Shown one piece after another: positions 38,050-48,361 of a DNA stretch of 64,000 bases (position 1 is its first letter; the number at the start of each line of letters is the position of its first letter). The DNA lies in contig NZ_JAJGTZ010000042.1 of assembly GCF_020784725.1 (NCBI RefSeq), positions 39,938 through 103,937 of the forward strand, read 5' to 3'. A program made the position numbers and the translations under genes. The notes under the pieces are model-generated. The model was given only the letters and a program-made list of their open reading frames with translations, did not search any database and was not told where the DNA came from. The DNA comes from Limosilactobacillus reuteri. Lineage in GTDB: Bacteria; Bacillota; Bacilli; Lactobacillales; Lactobacillaceae.

Positions 38050-39408
38050 CTAATTTACAAAAAAGCGATGGTAAATAGCTCGAACAGCTTCATCTGCATC
38101 TTCGTTGTATGTCCCAATCATAATTGCAATTCGTGAAGCTCCTTGATTAATCATGGGAACCGCAATGTGTTTTTCAGCTAGGGGCACTAAAATATCATCA
38201 ATTACCCCCGTGCGATTACGCATACCTTCACCAACAACCATGGTAATTGCATAATTGTCAATCCATTCTAAACGGTCAGGATTAATCTCTTCTTGAATTT
38301 CATTGCAGATGGTATCGATTAATTGGTCATTAATTGCATTTCGATCAAGGATAATTGTTATATCATCGATTCCTGAAGGCATATGTTCGTATGAGACGTT
38401 GTGCTTTGCGAGAATTTCAAGAATACGAAGAGTAAAACCTGCTTGCTTGTTAAGAAGATATTTGTGAAGGTAAAGGGCTGCAAAGTGTTTTCCGCTCACG
38501 ACTCCCGTTACAATGTCACTTGGTTGAAAATCTTTATCAGGGACAATCATTGTTCCCGGCTTTTCAGGATCATTAGTATTACGAACATTGATTGGAATAT
38601 TTCCTTGAATGGCAGGAATCAATGCTTCATCGTGAAAGACAGAAAAACCAGCATAAGATAGTTCCCGCATTTCCCGGTAAGTCATGGTAGTGATTGGTTG
38701 CGGATGATCGACAATTTGTGGATTGGCTGAGTAAATAGCATCAACATCGGTGAAATTTTCATAAGTGGAGGCATGAAGACCGCGCGCAAGAATTGCACCG
38801 GTGATATCAGAACCACCACGAGAAAAAGTAGCGATGTGGCCAGCAAGAGTGAGACCATAGAAACCGGGGAATACTAAGAATTCGTTCTCATTAAACGTAA
38901 AATGACTCAAGTTTGCATATGTTTCTGGGATAACGTTAGCATTATTGGGAGTTCCAGTAACGATAATACCAGCTTCACTTGGTGTCACAAAACGTGCTTC
39001 GTAACCTAAATGTTGCAAAAGAATTGCCATTAGTTGGGCATTTAAACGTTCACCATGAGCTTTGAAAGCGGCCAAGAGATAGTTATCATTTGGGTAAGTA
39101 TGGTTCGAAAGACCTTCCAGTTGTTCGGCTAGCGGAATTAATTTATCTGCTGGTAAGCTAAAATAAGCAGCAATCTCTTGATATCGATTTAAAATTTGTT
39201 CAACGATGTCTTGGGGATTTTGGCCTGCGATTACTGTTTGGGCATATTTAATCAGCAAGTCAGTGACCTTAATATCATCGGCAAAGCGTTTGCCCGGCGC
39301 AGAAGTGACAATTACCCGTCGTTGTAGGTCCGAGGTAATAATATTAATTGCATTTTGAAAGGCTTCTCCATTAGCCAGAGAGCTTCCACCAAATTTTACG
39401 ACTTTCAT
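38050..39408 (-). CDS. lysC: Aspartate kinase
   Basis: A 452-residue aspartokinase for the first step of the aspartate family pathway. It opens MKVVKFGGSSLANGEAFQNA. The substrate motif is FSRGGSDITGAILARGL near residue 195, and FTDVDAIYSANPQIV follows. Two C-terminal ACT domains (from about residue 300) are the usual site of amino-acid feedback. Its length and its two ACT regions resemble the threonine-sensitive or DapG-like single-chain forms. Which amino acid inhibits it cannot be read here. AAAGGAG precedes the start, with a hairpin just upstream. It is divergent from the riboswitch-led lysA operon. Confidence 0.93.
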   Translation of the reverse strand: MKVVKFGGSSLANGEAFQNAINIITSDLQRRVIVTSAPGKRFADDIKVTDLLIKYAQTVIAGQNPQDIVEQILNRYQEIAAYFSLPADKLIPLAEQLEGLSNHTYPNDNYLLAAFKAHGERLNAQLMAILLQHLGYEARFVTPSEAGIIVTGTPNNANVIPETYANLSHFTFNENEFLVFPGFYGLTLAGHIATFSRGGSDITGAILARGLHASTYENFTDVDAIYSANPQIVDHPQPITTMTYREMRELSYAGFSVFHDEALIPAIQGNIPINVRNTNDPEKPGTMIVPDKDFQPSDIVTGVVSGKHFAALYLHKYLLNKQAGFTLRILEILAKHNVSYEHMPSGIDDITIILDRNAINDQLIDTICNEIQEEINPDRLEWIDNYAITMVVGEGMRNRTGVIDDILVPLAEKHIAVPMINQGASRIAIMIGTYNEDADEAVRAIYHRFFVN

Positions 39409-39425
39409 ACTTAAAATACTCCTTT

Positions 39426-39453
39426 GAGATAATTAGGACTGCTAATTTATCTC
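39426..39453 (-). other. Hairpin just upstream of the lysC ribosome binding site
   Basis: GAGATAATTAG and CTAATTTATCTC pair over an 11-bp stem with one bulge and a five-base loop. They lie directly next to AAAGGAG of the minus-strand aspartate kinase. It has no T tract and may stabilise the mRNA or affect initiation. The remaining sequence to about 39582 shows no gene or known RNA that I can see. Confidence 0.5.
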
Positions 39454-39582
39454 GAAAATAATTTAATCGAATTCTAACACATTGGAGGTGACATGCAAGC
39501 TTTTAAGTTACGAAAGTTTAGTGCAATTAACTTTCTTACATCTAATAGATTAAAAAAACTTTTTTAAATTTAATTATTTATA

Positions 39583-39620
39583 TTGACATTCTCATAAAAG
39601 ACTTATAAGCTATGTATAAA
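39583..39620 (+). promoter_or_regulatory. Promoter upstream of the lysine riboswitch
   Basis: A perfect TTGACA lies at 39583-39588. TATAAG at 39604-39609 gives a 15-base spacer; TATAAA at 39615 is too far. The aptamer begins a few bases later. Confidence 0.5.
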
Positions 39621-39621
39621 T

Positions 39622-39848
39622 CGAAGAGGCGCAACCGACACTAGTAAACTAATTTAGTTCGCCAAGACATTGAGGTTAGTTGAACAGGGAAGTTGCCGAA
39701 GCGCTTAGTTTGGCATATTAAGTAGCTGGGTCGTAGTTGAATAAGCTACGGACTGTCGTAGGACAATAAGAGCCTGCGTTGCGCTATCGACAAATCAGAA
39801 TGGATAAGTGAATTCCACTGTTTGTTTGCGCAGACAGTGGATTTTTTT
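39622..39848 (+). promoter_or_regulatory. Lysine riboswitch (L box) with terminator, controlling lysA-dap operon
   Basis: Hallmarks of the lysine aptamer are present in order: AGAGGCGCAAC opening P1, AGGGAAGTTGCCGAAGCG, CTGGGTCG, GGACTGTCG, and GTTGCGCT closing P1 near 39785. The expression platform ends in a terminator (TCCACTGT with ACAGTGGA, then seven T residues, about 39812-39848). High lysine should end transcription before lysA. Confidence 0.95.
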
Positions 39849-39888
39849 ATACAGCCTCTTTACTACAAACTTCATGGAGGAATTACAA

Positions 39889-41199
39889 ATGAACGAACAA
39901 ATTTCTGATCAACAAATAAACGCTGCTGGTCACCTAACGATTGGGGGATGTGATGCAGTTGAATTAGCTCACCGGTTTGGTACCCCATTAGTTGTTTATG
40001 ATGTTCAACAGATTCGTAACCAGATCCGAGCATTTAAGCAAGTTTTTGAAGAAAACAGTGTTGATTATGCAGTTAGCTATGCTAGTAAAGCTTTTTCAGC
40101 AATCGCAATGTATCAAGTAGTTGCTGCAGAAGGTGCGCATGTTGATGTTGTTTCGGGTGGTGAATTGTATACTGCAATCAAAGCTGACTTTCCAATGGCT
40201 AATGTTAGTTTTCACGGAAACAATAAATCACGGGAAGAATTAGAAATGGCAATTGATCATCACGTGGGAACAATCATGATTGATAACTTCCATGAGATTG
40301 AATTATTAGCAGATGTTTTGGAAGAGCATGATGCGCATATTGATGTGATGTTGCGAATTACTCCTGGAATTTCTGCTCATACAAATAAATACATTCAAAC
40401 TGGTCAAGTTGATAGTAAATTTGGGTTTGACCTTCAATCAGGACAGGCAGATGAGGCGTTAGCAAAAGTCCTCGAGAATCCCCGGATGCAAGTAAAAGGA
40501 TTGCATGCCCATATTGGCTCACAGATTTTTGAACTTGCGGGATTTGAAGGAGTAGCTAAGAAGTTAGTTGAAGTTGCCGCCCACTGGCAAGAAAAATTCA
40601 ACTACCAAGCTGCTGTGATCAACGTTGGAGGTGGCTTTGGAATTCGTTATGTAAAAGATGATACACCACTTGCTCCAGAAGAATTTGTGGCAGCAATTAT
40701 TAAGGCTATCAAAACTGAAATTAAAGAAACAAACCTTGCCATGCCGGCAATCTGGATAGAACCAGGACGTTCAATCGCGGGGCCTGCTGGCTATAATCTT
40801 TATACTGTTGGATCACGTAAAGATGTACCAGGATTGAAGCCATATGTAACAGTTGATGGAGGAATGGGCGATAACATTCGTCCAACACTTTATGAAGCAC
40901 AATATGAAACGGTCTTAGCAAATAATCCTCGTGCAGAGTTGATTGAACATGTTCGGGTAGCGGGAAAGTATTGCGAGTCTGGTGATATTCTCAGTCAGAA
41001 TCAGGCATTACCTGCTACAAAACCAGGGGATGTCTTAGCAATGCTTGATACTGGTGCTTATGGCTACTCCATGGCTTCAAATTATAATCGGAATCCTCGT
41101 CCAGCAGTTGTCTTTGCGGAAAAAGGCACAGCCCAGGTTGTAATTAAACGAGAAACCTATGATGATTTAATTCATTTGGATGAACCATACCAACAATAA
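39889..41199 (+). CDS. lysA: Diaminopimelate decarboxylase
   Basis: A 436-residue fold-type III PLP enzyme for the last step, meso-DAP to lysine. It has the PLP lysine in AVSYASKAFSAIAMY (residue about 67), HIGSQIFE, NVGGGFGIRY, the EPGRSIAGPAGYNLY motif and CESGDILSQN with the partner-subunit cysteine. The frame opens inside the riboswitch terminator at 39808, but GGAGG at 39876-39880 sets ATG 39889. First gene behind the lysine riboswitch. Confidence 0.96.
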   Translation: MNEQISDQQINAAGHLTIGGCDAVELAHRFGTPLVVYDVQQIRNQIRAFKQVFEENSVDYAVSYASKAFSAIAMYQVVAAEGAHVDVVSGGELYTAIKADFPMANVSFHGNNKSREELEMAIDHHVGTIMIDNFHEIELLADVLEEHDAHIDVMLRITPGISAHTNKYIQTGQVDSKFGFDLQSGQADEALAKVLENPRMQVKGLHAHIGSQIFELAGFEGVAKKLVEVAAHWQEKFNYQAAVINVGGGFGIRYVKDDTPLAPEEFVAAIIKAIKTEIKETNLAMPAIWIEPGRSIAGPAGYNLYTVGSRKDVPGLKPYVTVDGGMGDNIRPTLYEAQYETVLANNPRAELIEHVRVAGKYCESGDILSQNQALPATKPGDVLAMLDTGAYGYSMASNYNRNPRPAVVFAEKGTAQVVIKRETYDDLIHLDEPYQQ

Positions 41200-41247
41200 T
41201 TTGACATATATAGACATATATATAAAGGAAGAAAGAGGTAAATAATT

Positions 41248-41958
41248 ATGGCTGAATTAGATGCACAAACAATCATTAACTACATTAGTAACGCACCAAA
41301 GAAGACACCGGTAAAGGTCTACCTTAAAGGAAATTTGGGTGATTTAGAATTTCCCACAGAAGTAGAAACATTTCTTGAACAGCATACGGGGGTTATTTTC
41401 GGTGATTGGACAGTTATTGAACCGTTATTAAAGGAATACAGTTCAGCGATTGAATCTTACCACGTGGAAAACGACGCGCGTAATTCAGCAGTTCCTTTGC
41501 TTGATTTGAAGAATATTAATGCCCGCATTGAGCCAGGAGTAATTATTCGCGATAAAGTGCTTATTGGTGACAATGCTGTCATTATGATGGGAGCAACAAT
41601 TAATATTGGTGCTGAAATTGGTGCTGATTCGATGATTGATATGGGGGCAGTTCTTGGTGGCCGTGCAATTGTTGGTCGTCACTGTCATATTGGTGCTGGT
41701 ACTGTATTAGCTGGGGTTGTTGAACCGGCTTCAGCTGAACCAGTCCGCATTGATGACAATGTAATGATTGGCGCCAATGCGGTGGTAATTGAAGGGGTTC
41801 ATGTAGGAGAAGGGGCCGTCATTGCTGCTGGCGCCGTGGTTACCCATGATGTAGCCCCTCGCACAATGGTTGCGGGAGTTCCTGCTAAGTTTATTAAGAA
41901 TGTCGATGACCAAACCGCTGGTAAGACTGAACTAGAGGACGATTTACGGAAGCTCTAG
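41248..41958 (+). CDS. dapH: Tetrahydrodipicolinate N-acetyltransferase
   Basis: A 236-residue left-handed beta-helix acetyltransferase (DapH/YkuQ). The N-terminal DapH domain ([25 protein letters not shown]) precedes hexapeptide repeats from about residue 95: [32 protein letters not shown] and onwards to [26 protein letters not shown]. It transfers acetyl from acetyl-CoA, marking the acetylase branch rather than the succinylase branch. AGGAAGAAAGAGG lies upstream. The deacetylase follows 12 bases downstream. Confidence 0.95.
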   Translation: MAELDAQTIINYISNAPKKTPVKVYLKGNLGDLEFPTEVETFLEQHTGVIFGDWTVIEPLLKEYSSAIESYHVENDARNSAVPLLDLKNINARIEPGVIIRDKVLIGDNAVIMMGATINIGAEIGADSMIDMGAVLGGRAIVGRHCHIGAGTVLAGVVEPASAEPVRIDDNVMIGANAVVIEGVHVGEGAVIAAGAVVTHDVAPRTMVAGVPAKFIKNVDDQTAGKTELEDDLRKL

Positions 41959-41970
41959 GAGGAGGTCAAG

Positions 41971-43116
41971 ATGCTAACAGAAGAAGAATTAATTCAAATT
42001 CGTCGTCATCTCCACCAGATTCCGGAACTGGCTCTTCAGGAATTTGATACTCACCAATACTTAGTGGAGACGATTGCTGGTTTTAACCAAGCCTTTTTAG
42101 AAGTTCGTACCTTTAAGGAATTGCCAACTGCTCTTATGGTGGTGGTGCATGGTCAGAATCCACAACGAACAATTGGCTACCGAACAGACATCGATGCTTT
42201 ACCAGTTGAGGAACAAACAGGCTTGCCATACTCATCAACCCATCCGGGAGTAATGCACGCCTGTGGTCATGATATTCATATGACGGTTGCATTAGGCGTA
42301 TTGAATTATTTTAGTGAACACCAGCCGCAAGATAATCTACTGTTTTTCTTCCAACCGGCCGAAGAAAGCGAAAATGGTGGAAAGCGGGCATATGAACTGG
42401 GCTTGTTTAGTGGAAAGTGGAAACCAGATGAGTTTTACGGTTTGCATGATAATCCTGATTTGCCAGCAGGAGCAATTGGCTGTCGGATGGGGACCTTGTT
42501 TGCGGGAACCACAGAAGTTAATATTGACCTCAATGGTAAGGGAGGTCACGCGGCGTATCCTCAAAATGCTAATGATACAGTTGTTGCGGCCGCATCATTG
42601 ATTCTTCAAGTGCAGACTGTGATTTCGCGGAGTATCGATCCTATTCAAAGTGGTGTAATTACCTTAGGAAAGATTGCCGGCGGGACGATTCGAAATGTTA
42701 TTGCTGGCCATACGCGGATTGAAGGAACGATTCGGGGACTAACGCAGACGATGATTGAAACTATTGATGACCGCTTGCGGGACGTATGTGAAGGAATCAG
42801 ACGCAGTTTTAACATGGAGGTTTCCCTTGAATTAAATCAGGGTGGCTATTGGCCAGTAGAGAACAATCCAGAATTAACAAAACGGTTTATTCGTTATATG
42901 GAAGAAACACCAACTGTAAACTTTATAGAGACAGAACCAGCAATGACTGGGGAAGACTTTGGCTACTTATTGGCTAAATTTCCAGGGACCATGTTTTGGC
43001 TTGGGGTTGAAGATAATTCACAATTACATTCGGCCACCCTTACTCCCAATGAAAAAGCAATTAAACGTGGAGTAGATGCGATTACTGGTTTTCTTGAATA
43101 TCGAATGCAAAATTAG
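41971..43116 (+). CDS. dapL: N-acetyldiaminopimelate deacetylase
   Basis: A 381-residue M20 metallopeptidase-family enzyme removing acetate from N-acetyl-LL-DAP. Metal and catalytic motifs are YRTDIDALPVEEQTGLPYSS, HACGHDIHMTVALG, QPAEESENGGKRAYELG with the catalytic Glu, GGHAAYPQNANDTV in the dimerisation domain and TGEDFGYLLAKFPG. Context in the dap operon separates it from amidohydrolases that act on other acyl-amino acids. AGGAGG precedes ATG 41971. Confidence 0.93.
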   Translation: MLTEEELIQIRRHLHQIPELALQEFDTHQYLVETIAGFNQAFLEVRTFKELPTALMVVVHGQNPQRTIGYRTDIDALPVEEQTGLPYSSTHPGVMHACGHDIHMTVALGVLNYFSEHQPQDNLLFFFQPAEESENGGKRAYELGLFSGKWKPDEFYGLHDNPDLPAGAIGCRMGTLFAGTTEVNIDLNGKGGHAAYPQNANDTVVAAASLILQVQTVISRSIDPIQSGVITLGKIAGGTIRNVIAGHTRIEGTIRGLTQTMIETIDDRLRDVCEGIRRSFNMEVSLELNQGGYWPVENNPELTKRFIRYMEETPTVNFIETEPAMTGEDFGYLLAKFPGTMFWLGVEDNSQLHSATLTPNEKAIKRGVDAITGFLEYRMQN

Positions 43117-43143
43117 TACGGAATAAATAATGGAGGAATGAAT

Positions 43144-44067
43144 ATGACATTATTACAAAATGCAGACTTAATGACGGCAATTGTAACCCCTTTTGATGAT
43201 GAGGGAAATATTGATTATGGTCGTTTAGAGGATTTAACAAATTACTTAATTGAACACGGGAGCAACGGTTTTGTTATCGGGGGAACTACTGGAGAAACTC
43301 CAGAACTCACTCATGATGAAAAAATTGAGCTATACCAACATTTCGGTGAAATTGTAAACGGACGGGTTCCGGTTATTGCTGGAACTGGAAGTAATAATAC
43401 TAAAGAAACGATTGCCTTTACTAATGAAGTTGCGCAAATTAACGGTATCGACTATGCCCTTGTTGTTGTTCCTCCTTATAACAAACCTAACCAACGGGGA
43501 ATGGTGGCTCATTTCACAGCAGTTGCGGATAATGTTGACCTCCCAATCATCATTTACAACATTCCTGGTCGTACAGGGGTAAAGATGGCTCAGGAAACCG
43601 TAGTAGAATTGTCTCACCATCAAAATATCGCCGCTGTAAAACAATGTACATCTTTGGAAGAACTTGAATACATTGTTGAACACCGCGACCCTGATTTTGC
43701 AGTTTTCACGGGTGAAGATGCACAGGCGCTAACTGCCCGGGTTTTAGGAGCAAATGGGGTTATCTCGGTTGCTTCCCATACCTATGTCGATCAAATGCGC
43801 CAAATGTATGACTCGCTATACCGAGGCGATTATCAAACTGCTGGTAAGTTGCAACGGTGGTTAACTCCCCGGATGGCTGCTTTGTTTATGTTCCCATCAC
43901 CATCACCAGTTAAAGCGGTTTTGAATGCGCAAGGTTTTAACGTTGGTAGTTGTCGCTTACCAATTCTTCCATTAAATGAAGAAGAGAAACGCGAATTAGA
44001 GGCTGCCTTATCCTTACCTACTAATTCGCTGACTACTAAGAACTTACCTTTAAATTTGGGGGAATAA
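43144..44067 (+). CDS. dapA: 4-hydroxy-tetrahydrodipicolinate synthase
   Basis: A 307-residue class I aldolase-type TIM barrel condensing pyruvate with aspartate semialdehyde. [49 protein letters not shown] with the active-site Tyr, and the Schiff-base Lys in [13 protein letters not shown] are all present. GGAGG at 43132-43136 favours ATG 43144 over the ATG two codons earlier. The C-terminus is a little longer than average, ending in a Leu/Asn-rich tail. dapB follows three bases downstream. Confidence 0.95.
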   Translation: MTLLQNADLMTAIVTPFDDEGNIDYGRLEDLTNYLIEHGSNGFVIGGTTGETPELTHDEKIELYQHFGEIVNGRVPVIAGTGSNNTKETIAFTNEVAQINGIDYALVVVPPYNKPNQRGMVAHFTAVADNVDLPIIIYNIPGRTGVKMAQETVVELSHHQNIAAVKQCTSLEELEYIVEHRDPDFAVFTGEDAQALTARVLGANGVISVASHTYVDQMRQMYDSLYRGDYQTAGKLQRWLTPRMAALFMFPSPSPVKAVLNAQGFNVGSCRLPILPLNEEEKRELEAALSLPTNSLTTKNLPLNLGE

Positions 44068-44070
44068 AGC

Positions 44071-44850
44071 ATGAAAAAAGTTTTAATTGCTGGTGCGACT
44101 GGAGCAATGGGACAAAAGGCAGTTGACCTAGTGAACTCACTCGCTGGATTTGAAATTACCGCTGCGCTTGCACCAACCTTAACAAAAGAGAATATGGCTG
44201 ATTTTCACCTTGCATCATCTGTTCATCCTTATCAAACTTTGGATGAAATTGAAGATGGGGTTGCTGATATTTGGATTGATTTTACCTTGCCAAGTGCCGT
44301 TTATCAGGATGTTAAGTTTGCACTTGAACACGGAATGAGGCCGATTGTTGGCACGACTGGCTTAACCGATGAACAACAAGCAGACCTAGTGCGTCTCAGT
44401 GAAGAAAAACAAGTGGGTGGATTGATCGCTGCTAATTTTGGGATGTCGGCAGTTCTTCTTATGAAATTTGCTCAGGAAGCGGCTAAATACTTCCCTGACG
44501 TTGAAATTATTGAAATGCATCATGGTGATAAAAAAGATGCCCCATCGGGAACGGCCTTGAGTACCGCAAAGTTGATCGATCAAGTCCGTCCTGCACATGA
44601 GACAAATCCTGATGAAACAGAGAGTTTAACCGGTGCTCGGGGTGGTGATTACCATGGAATTAAGATTCATGCCGTTCGGCTTCCGGGGTACATTGCTCAC
44701 GAACAAGTTCTCTTTGGTGGGGATGGTGAGGCCCTAACTATCCGCCAAGACTCATTTGACCGTCAATCCTTCATGAATGGGGTTAAAGTTGCTCTGGAGA
44801 AAGTTGATGGATTATCAAAATTGGTAATTGGCTTAGAAAATATTTTATAA
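44071..44850 (+). CDS. dapB: 4-hydroxy-tetrahydrodipicolinate reductase
   Basis: A 259-residue NAD(P)H-dependent reductase. The nucleotide-binding GATGAMGQKAV starts at residue 8. Substrate motifs are DFTLPSAVYQDV, GTTGLTDEQ, AANFGMSAVLLMKFA, and EIIEMHHGDKKDAPSGTAL with the catalytic His and Lys. GARGGDYHGIKIHAVRLPGY follows. Start ATG 44071 lies three bases after dapA, with GGGGGA inside the dapA end as binding site. Confidence 0.95.
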   Translation: MKKVLIAGATGAMGQKAVDLVNSLAGFEITAALAPTLTKENMADFHLASSVHPYQTLDEIEDGVADIWIDFTLPSAVYQDVKFALEHGMRPIVGTTGLTDEQQADLVRLSEEKQVGGLIAANFGMSAVLLMKFAQEAAKYFPDVEIIEMHHGDKKDAPSGTALSTAKLIDQVRPAHETNPDETESLTGARGGDYHGIKIHAVRLPGYIAHEQVLFGGDGEALTIRQDSFDRQSFMNGVKVALEKVDGLSKLVIGLENIL

Positions 44851-44862
44851 GAAGGTGAAAAA

Positions 44863-46047
44863 ATGCCAAGACTTCATGTTGAATTAGCAACCACCGTAAA
44901 TAGTTATTTGGCAGCTGTTCCGCCAGCACAGATTCGTGCATTTGATGAAGAAATTTCTGCCGTTCCTGGACTAGTAAAATTAACACTTGGTGAACCTGAC
45001 TTTGCTGTCCCAGATCACGTTAAAAAGGCGGCAATTGAAAGTATTCAAAATGATGATTCTCACTATTCACCGAGTAAGGGTAAAATCGAATTACGCAAAG
45101 CGATTAGTAAATATCTTGAGCAAAGTCGTCATGTTTACTATGACCCTGAAACCGAAGTTGTAGTCACGATTGGGGCAACAGAAGCGGTAACGGCGACAAC
45201 ATTTGCGATGTTAAATCCGGGAGATAAAGTAATTATTCCCACTCCAGCATTTTCGCTATATTTCCCGAGCATTTCCCTAACTGGTGCTGAACCGATCAAA
45301 GTTAATACTGCTGATGATGGCTTTTTGCTATCTGCTGAAGGGCTAGAAGAGGTATTAGCCAAAGAGGGTCCTACAGTAAAGGCCGTTCTCTTAAATTATC
45401 CTAATAATCCAACTGGCCGTTCATACACTGAAGAAGAACTAAAAGGATTGGCTAAAGTAATTAAAGACCATCACATTTATGCGATTGTTGATGAGATTTA
45501 TAGTTCATTGATGTACGATCAACCGTTTCATTCACTTGCGACGCTTTTGCCTGAGCAGACAATTCTGATTAGTGGTTTGTCAAAATCACATGCAATGACG
45601 GGTTATCGTTTAGGATATGTGGCTGGCCCGGGAGAATTCATTTCAACGATGTCAAAGATGCATTCATTTATGGTAACGTGCCCAAATGATACTGCTCAAG
45701 CGGCTGCGATTGAAGCGTTAGAAAACGGGGATGATGATCCGCAAAAATTTAAGCAGGCCTATCGTCAACGGAGAGATAAACTTGCGAGTGCAATGCGAAA
45801 GATGGGCTTTGAAATTGCGTTGCCAGATGGAGCATTTTATATTTTTGCTAAAATCCCTGCTCAATTTGGAAAGGATGACCTTGCCTTTGCACGTAAATTA
45901 GCTCACGAAGCTAAAGTTGGCGTAATTCCCGGGAATGCATTTGGTCCTGGTGGAGAAGGATATATTCGCTTATCATATGCAGCGGCAGATTCTGTTATTG
46001 ATGCGGCGATTGAACGGTTACAAAATTTTATGAAAAATTTAGGATAG
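44863..46047 (+). CDS. patA: Class I aminotransferase, probable N-acetyl-LL-diaminopimelate aminotransferase
   Basis: A 394-residue fold-type I PLP aminotransferase. It has [51 protein letters not shown] with the conserved Asn, [12 protein letters not shown] with the Asp/Tyr pair, and the PLP Lys in [21 protein letters not shown]. Placement between dapB and asd in the lysine operon makes it the amino-group donor to N-acetyl-2-amino-6-oxopimelate. By sequence alone it could also act on aromatic or branched substrates. Confidence 0.88.
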   Translation: MPRLHVELATTVNSYLAAVPPAQIRAFDEEISAVPGLVKLTLGEPDFAVPDHVKKAAIESIQNDDSHYSPSKGKIELRKAISKYLEQSRHVYYDPETEVVVTIGATEAVTATTFAMLNPGDKVIIPTPAFSLYFPSISLTGAEPIKVNTADDGFLLSAEGLEEVLAKEGPTVKAVLLNYPNNPTGRSYTEEELKGLAKVIKDHHIYAIVDEIYSSLMYDQPFHSLATLLPEQTILISGLSKSHAMTGYRLGYVAGPGEFISTMSKMHSFMVTCPNDTAQAAAIEALENGDDDPQKFKQAYRQRRDKLASAMRKMGFEIALPDGAFYIFAKIPAQFGKDDLAFARKLAHEAKVGVIPGNAFGPGGEGYIRLSYAAADSVIDAAIERLQNFMKNLG

Positions 46048-46066
46048 GTTGAAAGAAGGAACTAAG

Positions 46067-47125
46067 ATGAGTAAAGAATATAATGTCGCAATTTTGGGTG
46101 CTACTGGTGCAGTTGGTACACGGATGATTCAGCAATTGGAACAATCAACAATTCCAGTAAAGAGTGTGAAATTACTGGCATCTGCTAAGTCAGCTGGTAA
46201 GCAATTATCATTTAAGGGCCAACCGATCACTGTTGAAGAAACGACACCTGATTCTTTTGATGGAGTTGATATCGTGCTTTCATCTGCTGGTGGATCAGTA
46301 TCAAAAAAGTTCCTTCCAGAAGCAGTAAAGCGGGGAGCAGTTTGCGTTGATAATACGAGTGCTTTTCGAATGGAACCTGATGTACCGCTAGTAGTTCCAG
46401 AAGTAAATGAAGAGGCATTAGAAAATCATCATGGAATTATTGCTAATCCTAACTGTTCGACAATTCAAATGGTGGTAGCATTGGAACCAATCCGCCAAGC
46501 ATTTGGGTTGAACCAAATTATTGTTTCAACTTACCAGGCGGCTTCTGGAGCAGGTCAATCAGCTTTAAATGAACTGCGACAAGAAACCCAAGACTACCTC
46601 GATGGGAAAGACATGCAAGCAGACGCCAAGATTTTACCAGCAAAGGGTGACAAGAAGCATTATCCATTAGCTTTTAATTTATTGCCCCAGATCGATGTCT
46701 TTGAAGATGATGGTTACTCCCATGAAGAATGGAAGATGATCCATGAAACAAAGAAGATCATGTTAAACAATATGGACGCTAAGGATATTAAGGTTACTGC
46801 CACTTGTGTTCGGGTACCTGTCCCAATTGCTCATGGAGAATCCATTTACTTTACTGTTGACGATCCAACGGTAACTGTTGACCAATTGCGGGCAGTATTA
46901 AAGGATGCTCCCGGGGTAGTTCTGCAGGATGATCCTGCGCACCAGGTTTATCCTCAACCAATTAATGCTGTTGGTAAGCGTGACACTTTTGTTGGTCGGC
47001 TCCGTGCAGATGAAGAAAATCCTGGTTCCTTTAATATGTGGGTTGTTGCTGATAATCTCCTTAAAGGGGCTGCCTGGAATACCGTTGAAAATGCAGAACG
47101 TTTAGTTGCAAATGGGTTAGTTTAA
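46067..47125 (+). CDS. asd: Aspartate-semialdehyde dehydrogenase
   Basis: A 352-residue NADP-dependent enzyme making aspartate semialdehyde from aspartyl phosphate. The N-terminal [18 protein letters not shown] binds nucleotide. The catalytic Cys is in [15 protein letters not shown] near residue 130, and the His is in [13 protein letters not shown]. The frame is open from TTG 46049, but AAGAAGGA places the start at ATG 46067. Last gene of the operon, followed by a strong terminator. Confidence 0.95.
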   Translation: MSKEYNVAILGATGAVGTRMIQQLEQSTIPVKSVKLLASAKSAGKQLSFKGQPITVEETTPDSFDGVDIVLSSAGGSVSKKFLPEAVKRGAVCVDNTSAFRMEPDVPLVVPEVNEEALENHHGIIANPNCSTIQMVVALEPIRQAFGLNQIIVSTYQAASGAGQSALNELRQETQDYLDGKDMQADAKILPAKGDKKHYPLAFNLLPQIDVFEDDGYSHEEWKMIHETKKIMLNNMDAKDIKVTATCVRVPVPIAHGESIYFTVDDPTVTVDQLRAVLKDAPGVVLQDDPAHQVYPQPINAVGKRDTFVGRLRADEENPGSFNMWVVADNLLKGAAWNTVENAERLVANGLV

Positions 47126-47141
47126 AATTTTATAATCATAC

Positions 47142-47177
47142 AAAAAATACTCTCTGAATATAGGGAGTATTTTTTGT
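47142..47177 (+). terminator. Terminator of the lysA-asd operon
   Basis: AAAAAATACTC pairs with GAGTATTTTTT over a short loop with one further C-G pair. Confidence 0.9.
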
Positions 47178-47205
47178 ATTATATATAATGAAAGGATGAT
47201 CAGTG

Positions 47206-48357
47206 ATGAAATTTGTAATTGCTCCAGATTCATTTAAAGGCGGATTAACAGCAAAAGAAGCAGCAAATGTGATGGCAGAAGGAATCAAAAGAGTGTTTCC
47301 GAATGCCGAGTATGCTTTAGTTCCAATGGCTGATGGAGGAGAAGGGACTGTTCAATCCTTAGTTGATGCGATTAACGGTCAAAAAATGATTGCTAAAGTT
47401 CATAACCCATTAAATGAATTAGTTAATGCTGAGTACGGAATATTAGGTGATGGGGAAACAGCAGTGATTGAAATGGCGGCGGCAAGTGGCCTTCAATTTG
47501 TTAATAAGGAGACTGCGAATCCGCTGATTACAACTACATATGGTACCGGCGAGTTAATTAAGGATGCTCTTGACCATAACATTAAAAAAATAATTATTGG
47601 AATTGGTGGAAGTGCAACCGTTGATGGGGGAGCGGGGATGGCCCAAGCGCTTGGAGCACGTTTACTGGATGCTGATAATCATGAAATTGGTTTAGGCGGT
47701 GGTGCGTTAGCAAATTTGAATCAAATCGATTTTAGAGATTTAGATTCCCGTTTAAAAAATGTAGATATTCAAATTGCATCAGACGTTACCAACCCCTTAA
47801 CAGGTAAAAATGGGGCAGCCCCAGTATTTGGTCCTCAAAAGGGAGCAGACCGAGAAATGGTGAATATCTTGGATAAAAATCTTCATCATTATGCACGAAA
47901 AATAGTTGCAGCTGGTGGGCCAGACGTTGAACAAACAGCAGGTGCAGGGGCAGCTGGTGGTTTAGGAGCCGGATTAATAGCGTTTACCGGTGCGACAATG
48001 AAGCGAGGAGTAGAATTAGTGATTGAAGCAACTCAACTACAAAAAAAGGCAGTTGGTGCGGATTATGTTTTTACTGGTGAAGGAGGAATTGATTTCCAGA
48101 CTAAACTTGGTAAAACGCCATATGGAGTCGCTAAGGCAACTAAAGAGGTGGCTCCTAATGCTCCAGTAATTGTGTTGGCTGGAAATATTGGTAAAGGTGT
48201 AAATGATCTATATTCATCCACGGCCATTGATGCAATTTTTGCAACTCCTGAAGGGGCTAAACCATTAAAAACAGCATTAGCAGATGCACCTATTGATATT
48301 GCTCAAACAGCAGAAAACGTTGCGCGTTTAATTAAAGTGAGTCATGTTAATAATTAG
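47206..48357 (+). CDS. glxK: Glycerate kinase (GlxK family)
   Basis: A 383-residue glycerate kinase. It has the family start KFVIAPDSFKGGLTAKEAANVM, PMADGGEGTVQSLVDA, EMAAASGLQFV, IIGIGGSATVDGGAGMAQALGA, and ASDVTNPLTGKNGAAPVFGPQKGA. GAGAAGGLGAGLIAFTGA and FTGEGGIDFQTKLGKTPYGVA follow. It phosphorylates D-glycerate for entry into lower glycolysis. AAAGGA sets ATG 47206 rather than the GTG just before it. It stands alone between two terminators. Confidence 0.93.
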   Translation: MKFVIAPDSFKGGLTAKEAANVMAEGIKRVFPNAEYALVPMADGGEGTVQSLVDAINGQKMIAKVHNPLNELVNAEYGILGDGETAVIEMAAASGLQFVNKETANPLITTTYGTGELIKDALDHNIKKIIIGIGGSATVDGGAGMAQALGARLLDADNHEIGLGGGALANLNQIDFRDLDSRLKNVDIQIASDVTNPLTGKNGAAPVFGPQKGADREMVNILDKNLHHYARKIVAAGGPDVEQTAGAGAAGGLGAGLIAFTGATMKRGVELVIEATQLQKKAVGADYVFTGEGGIDFQTKLGKTPYGVAKATKEVAPNAPVIVLAGNIGKGVNDLYSSTAIDAIFATPEGAKPLKTALADAPIDIAQTAENVARLIKVSHVNN

Positions 48358-48361
48358 AAAT

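Noticed and set aside
39808-39888. Upstream in-frame extension of lysA
   Set aside because: It lies in the riboswitch terminator; GGAGG points to ATG 39889.
43330-43683. 117-residue minus-strand frame inside dapA
   Set aside because: Antisense to a well-supported enzyme, no binding site, no family.
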